A stretch of DNA of 9,854 bases from Acetobacteraceae bacterium (GTDB taxonomy: Bacteria > Pseudomonadota > Alphaproteobacteria > Acetobacterales > Acetobacteraceae): contig JADGHI010000109.1 in NCBI GenBank assembly GCA_019689515.1, positions 1 to 9,854 on the forward strand, read 5' to 3'. Below are positions 6,121-9,854 of this stretch, in pieces. Both the position numbers and the translations under genes were made by a program. The notes beneath the pieces were generated by a model that was not told the origin of the DNA, ran no database searches, and was given only the letters and a program-made list of their open reading frames with translations. Numbering within the stretch: the stretch's first letter is position 1; every line of letters begins with the position of its first letter.

Positions 6121-7107
6121 CTAGGCGCGCCGGGCGACGGTGCGCACGGTTTCGAGCAGGCGATCCATCGCGGCCTGGAATTCCGGGCCGGACAGGTAGC
6201 CGTCGGTGTCGCCGGTGCGATCGAGGAAGGCGCGCCAGGGGGCTGACGTCATCGCCCGGCGGAAACGGTCGTGCAGCGAGGCCACGATCGCGTCCGGCGT
6301 GCCGGCGGGCACCACCCAGCCCTTCATGTTCTCGATCACCGCCTCTTCGTAGCCCAGTTCCTTCAGCGTCGGCGCGTCCGGGTAGTGCGGCGCGCGCTCG
6401 GGCGAGGCGACCGCGAGCACGCGGACCACCCCGGCGTCGGCGAGGCCCTTGAACTCCTCCGGATGCGCCCCGGCGAGGTCGATCTGCCCGGCGGCGACCG
6501 CCTGCACCGCGGGCGCGCCGCCGGTGTAGGGCGAGTGCAGCATCTCCACCCCGGCCGCCCGCTCGAGCACGAGGAAGGCGGAGTGCGGGATCGAGCCGAC
6601 ACCGGAGCTGCCATAGCTGACCGAGCCCGGCGCGGCGCGCGCCGCGGCGATCGCCTCCTGGATCGTCCTGAACCGGCCGTCCGCCTTGGTGATGATGAAC
6701 AGACGCTGACGCATCAGTCGCATCACCGCGCGGAAGCTGCGCTTCGGGTCGTAGGGCACGTCGCGGAAGGCGGGGATGCTGGTGCTCTCGCTGCCGCCCG
6801 CCATGAGCAGGGTGTGGCCGTCCGGCGGCTGGCCGGCGACGAATTGCGCGGCGATGGTCCCACCGGCGCCGGGGCGGTTCACGACGACCAGCGGCTGAGG
6901 GAAGAGCGGCGCCGCGCCCTCGCAGATGGCACGCGCGATCTGGTCGGCGCCGCCGCCCGGCGCGAAGCCGACGATGCACTGGATCGGGCGCGTGGGCTGC
7001 CAATCCGAAGCGACGGAGGCAGCGCTCGTGCGCTGCTGCGCGATCGCGGGACGCGCGAGCGCGGCGCCGGCGAGCGTGGCCAGGATCCTGCGGCGTTCGA
7101 AGGCCAT
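6121..7107 (-). CDS. Bug/TctC-family periplasmic solute-binding protein
   Basis: Tripartite tricarboxylate transporter substrate-binding protein, expected to bind a carboxylate in the periplasm. It is 328 aa, normal for the family. The ATG at 7107 follows GGGAGGAA (7111-7118) at good spacing. Residues 1-23 are a signal peptide ending AIA before QQ; Arg-Arg-Arg at 5-7 followed by Ile-Leu could make it Tat-type. Family hallmarks in order: PTRPIQCIVGFAPGGGADQIAR (38-59), VVNRPGAGGTIAAQFV (75-90), PPDGHTLLMA (94-103), YDPKRSF (119-125), YGSSGVGS (165-172), HSPYTGGAPAVQAVAAGQID (191-210) and the LAVASPER/YPDAPTLKELGY run (231-253). No TctA or TctB gene is in view, so it is an orphan receptor here. 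It is divergent from the amidohydrolase gene 88 nt away, suggesting a shared regulon. Its ligand is unknown; a lactone-derived or aromatic acid would fit the neighbours. Confidence 0.93.
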   Translation of the reverse strand: MAFERRRILATLAGAALARPAIAQQRTSAASVASDWQPTRPIQCIVGFAPGGGADQIARAICEGAAPLFPQPLVVVNRPGAGGTIAAQFVAGQPPDGHTLLMAGGSESTSIPAFRDVPYDPKRSFRAVMRLMRQRLFIITKADGRFRTIQEAIAAARAAPGSVSYGSSGVGSIPHSAFLVLERAAGVEMLHSPYTGGAPAVQAVAAGQIDLAGAHPEEFKGLADAGVVRVLAVASPERAPHYPDAPTLKELGYEEAVIENMKGWVVPAGTPDAIVASLHDRFRRAMTSAPWRAFLDRTGDTDGYLSGPEFQAAMDRLLETVRTVARRA

Positions 7108-7195
7108 GCGTTCCTCCCTGTTCTCGTTCGGCCCAACACTAGGCACGGCGCGCGCCGTCTGGACAAGCCGGCACGCCGGGCCTTGACTGTACGGC
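7108..7195. promoter_or_regulatory. Divergent control region with a 14-bp perfect palindrome
   Basis: These 88 nt separate the Bug gene (-) from the amidohydrolase gene (+). A perfect palindrome ACGGCGC|GCGCCGT lies at 7145-7158. On the minus strand TTGTCC (7162-7167) and a TAGTGT-like element (7137-7142) flank it, but the spacer is 19 nt, so the promoter is only a candidate. An operator inside the spacer would be consistent. TTGACT at 7183-7188 is only 7 nt before the forward ATG and cannot be its -35. Confidence 0.3.
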
Positions 7196-8065
7196 ATGAT
7201 CGCCCCCGCGTCCGACGTGGCCGCGCCGCCGCGCCTGCCCGCGCCGCCAGGCACCTGCGACTGCCACATGCACGTCTATGGGCCGCCGGAGCGCTATCCG
7301 GTTGCGCCGGGCGCGAAGCCGCCGCCGGCCGGGGCCGACCTGGCGCGGTACCGCGACGCCGTGATGCGCCGCCTCGGCCTGTCGCGGGTGGTCGTGGTGC
7401 AGCCCTCGGCCTACGGCATGGACAACGCGTGCACGCTCGACGCGGTGGCCGCGCTCGGTCCCGAGGTGGCGCGCGCCGTCGTGGCGGTGACGCCCGAGAC
7501 GCCGGAGGCCGAGCTCGCCCGGCTACACGCGCTCGGCGCCCGCGGCGCGCGCTTCGTGCTGGTTCCGGCGCATCCGATGCTCGACTGGGAGTCGCTGCCC
7601 GCGGTGGCGGCACGCGTCGCACCGCTCGGCTGGCATGTGCAGCTGCAATTCGACGGCGGCACGCTGCCGGAGCGCGAGGCGTTGATCCGCGCCCTGCCCT
7701 GCCCCGTGGTCATCGACCACAACGGCCGGTTCCACGACCCGGTGCCGCCGGACCGCGAGCCCGTGCGCGCGCTGCTCCGCCTGCTGGAGACCGGGCGCGT
7801 CTGGGTGAAGTGTTCCTCGCCCTACGGCGTGTCGCGCGCCGGGCCGCCGGACTATGCGGATGTCGCCGCGATCGCGCGTGCCATCATCCGCACCGCGCCG
7901 GAGCGGGTGGTCTGGGGCTCCAACTGGCCGCACCCGAACCCTCCGCCGGACCACAGGCCGGACGAGGCGGCGCTGTTCGACCTGCTCGGCGACTGGGTGC
8001 CGGACGAGGCGACGCGGCGGCGCATCCTGGCGGACAACCCGGCGGTCCTCTACGGCTACGGGTGA
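7196..8065 (+). CDS. Amidohydrolase-superfamily TIM-barrel hydrolase (COG3618/LigI-like)
   Basis: Predicted cytoplasmic hydrolase of the amidohydrolase_2 type, whose known members open lactones such as 2-pyrone-4,6-dicarboxylate (LigI) or decarboxylate aromatic acids. It is 289 aa, a usual length. CDCHMHV carries the first-strand His pair (H24, H26). VIDHNGR at 172-178 supplies H175, which by position matches the beta-6 His of LigI. WVKCSSPYGVS (203-213) and WGSNWPHPN (240-248) follow as in that subgroup. Residue 243 is Asn where the catalytic Asp of LigI-type WGxDWPH motifs is expected. The Shine-Dalgarno is weak and the first 20 residues are Pro/Ala-rich, so the exact start is less certain than the frame. 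It is followed after 53 nt by the MBL-fold gene and is divergent from a Bug gene. Sure of the superfamily, not of the substrate. Confidence 0.87.
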   Translation: MIAPASDVAAPPRLPAPPGTCDCHMHVYGPPERYPVAPGAKPPPAGADLARYRDAVMRRLGLSRVVVVQPSAYGMDNACTLDAVAALGPEVARAVVAVTPETPEAELARLHALGARGARFVLVPAHPMLDWESLPAVAARVAPLGWHVQLQFDGGTLPEREALIRALPCPVVIDHNGRFHDPVPPDREPVRALLRLLETGRVWVKCSSPYGVSRAGPPDYADVAAIARAIIRTAPERVVWGSNWPHPNPPPDHRPDEAALFDLLGDWVPDEATRRRILADNPAVLYGYG

Positions 8066-8118
8066 CGCGGCCGCGCCGCCGGTGCATCATCGGGCGCGAG
8101 TGGGAGGAACGCACGGCC

Positions 8119-8997
8119 ATGCGCAACGGCATCACCATCGGCGACGTCACCATCACCAGCATCATCGAGCGCGACGGCCCCTGGCGTACGCCGGAGGCGA
8201 TGTTCCCGGCCTACGACCCCGAGGTGGGGCGCCGCCACCTGGCGGAGATGGATCCCGTCGTCTTCGACCACGCCTCGGGCCGGATGGTGATCACCTACCA
8301 GACCTTCGTCGTGCGCACGCCGCGCCACACCATCCTGATCGACACCTGCACCGGCGAGGACAAGGGCTACGCCCCGCCCTTCGACTTCCCGAAGCAGCCC
8401 TGGCTGGACGGCTTCGCCGCGCAGGGGCTGCGCTTCGAGGACATCGACTACGTCTTCTGCACCCACCTGCACATCGACCACTGCGGCTGGAACACCCGCC
8501 TGGTGAACGGTCGCTGGGTGCCGACCTTCCCGAAGGCCAAGTACGTCTTCCATAAGCGCGAATACGCCTTCTGGGAGGCCGCCACCGCGCGCGGCGAGAA
8601 CCCGCCCGGCGAGGTCTGGCGCATGAACTGCCTGCCCGTGGTCGAGGCCGGCCAGGCGCTGCTGGTGGACGACGACTTCGCCCTCGACGACACGGTGACG
8701 CTGACGCCGACGCCGGGCCACTCGCCCTGCCATTGCTGCGTGAACATCCACTCGCGTGGGCAGCGCGCGGTCGTCACCGGCGACCTGATGCACCACGCGC
8801 TGCAGTGCCGCGAGCCGGACTGGTCCACCGTCTTCGACTGGGACCCGGCGATGGCCGCGCAGTCGCGGCGCCGCTTCCTGGGCGCGACGGCGGACACGGA
8901 CACGATCGTCCTGCCGATCCACTTCCCCGCGCCCACCGCCGGCCGGATCGAGGCCGACGGCGCGGCGCGGTTCCACTACCGCTTCCTGAAGCCCTAG
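8119..8997 (+). CDS. Metallo-beta-lactamase-fold hydrolase (AHL lactonase/MPH-like)
   Basis: Predicted di-zinc hydrolase of 292 aa with no signal peptide. ATG 8119 has GGGAGGAA (8102-8109) 9 nt upstream. The metal site is complete: THLHIDH at 115-121 gives H116, H118, D120 and H121; H201 sits in TPGHSPCH; D222 in VVTGDL is the bridging Asp; H268 in LPIHFP is the last His. The HxHxDH motif with an HxxH-rich C-terminal half resembles N-acyl-homoserine lactonases and methyl parathion hydrolase-like proteins, so lactone or ester hydrolysis is likely. GDLMHHALQ (221-229) is the segment I associate with this group. It probably shares a transcript with the amidohydrolase gene 53 nt upstream. Its stop overlaps the stop of the convergent VOC gene. 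Quorum quenching is possible, but a catabolic role fits the neighbours better. Confidence 0.93.
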   Translation: MRNGITIGDVTITSIIERDGPWRTPEAMFPAYDPEVGRRHLAEMDPVVFDHASGRMVITYQTFVVRTPRHTILIDTCTGEDKGYAPPFDFPKQPWLDGFAAQGLRFEDIDYVFCTHLHIDHCGWNTRLVNGRWVPTFPKAKYVFHKREYAFWEAATARGENPPGEVWRMNCLPVVEAGQALLVDDDFALDDTVTLTPTPGHSPCHCCVNIHSRGQRAVVTGDLMHHALQCREPDWSTVFDWDPAMAAQSRRRFLGATADTDTIVLPIHFPAPTAGRIEADGAARFHYRFLKP

Positions 8998-9419
8998 GCA
9001 GGCTGCGCCGCCGGCGCCGCCGGCGTCACCATCTCCACCAGCTCGACCAGCACGCCCGCGGTCGAGCGCGGGTCGAGGAAGGCGATGCGGTGGCCGCCAT
9101 GCCCGGTGCGCGGCACCTCGTCGCGCAGGGCGACGCCCTTGGCGCGCAGCTCGGCGAGCGCGGCCTCGATGTCCTCGACCTCGAGGCAGATGTGGTAGAG
9201 GCCCTCGCCGCGCTGCTTGATCCACTCGCCCGTGGCCGTGCCCTCCCGCTCCGGCTCCAGCAGTTCGAGCGCCGACTCGCCGATCGGCAGCATCGCCAGG
9301 CGGATGCCGTTGATCCGCTCCTCATGGTCGCAGGCGATCCCGAGCGTTTCGAAGGTGCGCCGCGCCGCGTCCAGGTCCTTCACCGCGATCGCGACGTGCT
9401 CGATGCGCTTGATCTTCAC
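8994..9419 (-). CDS. VOC-family protein, methylmalonyl-CoA epimerase-like
   Basis: Small vicinal-oxygen-chelate enzyme of 141 aa. It resembles methylmalonyl-CoA epimerase, which interconverts the (R) and (S) thioesters in propionate metabolism. IEHVAIAV opens the first beta-alpha-beta-beta-beta module with H8. GLYHICLEVEDIEAAL gives H76 in the second module, and VLVELVEM gives E126; these are the expected His/His/Glu metal ligands. ALELLEP (50-56) also matches the epimerase pattern. GTG 9419 is chosen because AGGAGGGA (9424-9431) is ideally placed; the longer frame only adds a basic, non-homologous leader. The last 10 residues are an Ala/Pro tail. It sits 75 nt behind a Bug gene in the same direction, so it may serve a local pathway rather than housekeeping propionate metabolism. 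A related glyoxalase or dioxygenase fold protein cannot be excluded. Confidence 0.88.
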   Translation of the reverse strand: MKIKRIEHVAIAVKDLDAARRTFETLGIACDHEERINGIRLAMLPIGESALELLEPEREGTATGEWIKQRGEGLYHICLEVEDIEAALAELRAKGVALRDEVPRTGHGGHRIAFLDPRSTAGVLVELVEMVTPAAPAAQPA

Positions 9420-9423
9420 CGCG

Positions 9424-9431
9424 TCCCTCCT
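9424..9431 (-). promoter_or_regulatory. Shine-Dalgarno deciding the GTG start of the VOC gene
   Basis: On the minus strand AGGAGGGA ends 4 nt before GTG 9419, with the GGAGG core 6 nt away. This selects the start that begins right at the first VOC strand. Confidence 0.7.
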
Positions 9432-9494
9432 GACCAGCCGATGCGGTCGCGATCCTCGCACGCCAGGCGGTGCCGGGGAAAGCGCGGATGCGCC

Positions 9495-9854
9495 CTACTC
9501 GCTGCGCAGGCCGAGGTCGCGGATGACGCGGCCCCAGGTCTCGAAATCGCTCGCGAAGCGCCGGCCGACCGCCTCGGGCGGAACGCCGCCCGGCTCGGAG
9601 CCGAGCTCGCGCAGCCGGCCGGCGACCTCGGGCAGGCGCAGCACGGCGCCGATCTCGGCGTTGAGCTTGCCGACGATCTCGGCAGGCGTGCCGGCGGGGG
9701 CGAAGACGGCGTTCCAGAAGATTGCCTCGAAGCCGGGCAGGCCGCTCTCCGCGACGGTCGGAACCTCGGGCAGCACGCTCGATCGGCGCAGGCTGGTGAC
9801 GGCGATGGGACGCACGGTGCCGTCACGCATCAGCGGCAGGGAGGTGCCGATCGA
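9495..9854 (-). CDS. Bug/TctC-family solute-binding protein, C-terminal part (cut by window edge)
   Basis: The frame is open to the window edge; 119 C-terminal residues are visible and the start lies beyond 9854. The segment begins inside the run preceding the family's AVTS block: GTSLPLMRDGTVRPIAVTS, then RSSVLPEVPTVAESGLPGFEA and WNAVFAPAGTPAEIVGKLNAEI. These are classic Bug/TctC C-lobe motifs. The end, ASDFETWGRVIRDLGLRSE, is also typical. The Met at 9830 is internal, not a start. The VOC gene follows 75 nt downstream on the same strand, so they may be one transcript. It is clearly a different gene from the Bug gene at 6121-7107: its C-terminal sequence differs and it lies on the other side of the hydrolase pair. 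Confidence 0.92.
   Translation of the reverse strand, partial: SIGTSLPLMRDGTVRPIAVTSLRRSSVLPEVPTVAESGLPGFEAIFWNAVFAPAGTPAEIVGKLNAEIGAVLRLPEVAGRLRELGSEPGGVPPEAVGRRFASDFETWGRVIRDLGLRSE

Noticed and set aside
6271..8118. Long upstream in-frame extension of the MBL gene on the plus strand
   Set aside because: The extension is antisense to the Bug gene and out of frame with the amidohydrolase. The MBL fold starts at 8119 after a strong ribosome-binding site.
8119..8997. Dedicated quorum-quenching AHL lactonase
   Set aside because: The metal motif fits, but the fold covers many lactonases and esterases, and the neighbours point to catabolism rather than signalling.

Overview
The window is very GC-rich DNA with strong G/C preference at third codon positions and clear Shine-Dalgarno sites. 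Two Bug/TctC-type solute-binding proteins, a GMC oxidoreductase, a COG3618-like amidohydrolase and a metallo-beta-lactamase-fold hydrolase lie together. This mix suggests an environmental alphaproteobacterium, most like Acetobacteraceae (Roseomonas and relatives); a betaproteobacterium with many Bug proteins is the main alternative. The assignment is inference, because no rRNA or marker gene is present.

Layout. (1) 1-1646: two adjacent forward genes for exported, arginine/glutamate-rich helical proteins. The first is a probable lipoprotein with a Tyr/Pro tail. The second is a long charged helix built from 14-residue repeats. (2) 1690-2898 (-): a 12-TM MFS transporter, divergent from (3) 3137-4852 (+): an FAD-dependent GMC oxidoreductase with its catalytic His/Asn pair. 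(4) 4914-4995 (-): tRNA-Leu(UAA). (5) 5280-5981 (+): an unrecognised 233-aa protein behind a 284-nt leader or intergenic region. (6) 6027-6086: a cluster of GC-rich dyads between convergent genes. (7) 6121-7107 (-): a complete Bug/TctC binding protein, divergent from (8) 7196-8065 and 8119-8997 (+): an amidohydrolase and an MBL-fold hydrolase, probably one operon. (9) 8994-9419 (-): a VOC protein resembling methylmalonyl-CoA epimerase, behind a second Bug/TctC gene cut by the window edge (9495-9854, -).

How the genes may work together. The right third looks like a small-molecule catabolic neighbourhood: two periplasmic carboxylate-binding proteins bracket two metal-dependent hydrolases (lactone- or ester-type chemistry) and a metal-dependent VOC enzyme. 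No TctA/TctB membrane partners are visible, so both Bug proteins look like orphans here. The divergent MFS/GMC pair could be a second unit in which an imported or exported alcohol is oxidised. Substrates cannot be read from the sequence.

I found no mobile element, CRISPR array, toxin-antitoxin or defence system. The most unusual element is the pair of exported charged-helix proteins at the left end. Most long ORFs on opposite strands are GC-driven shadows.
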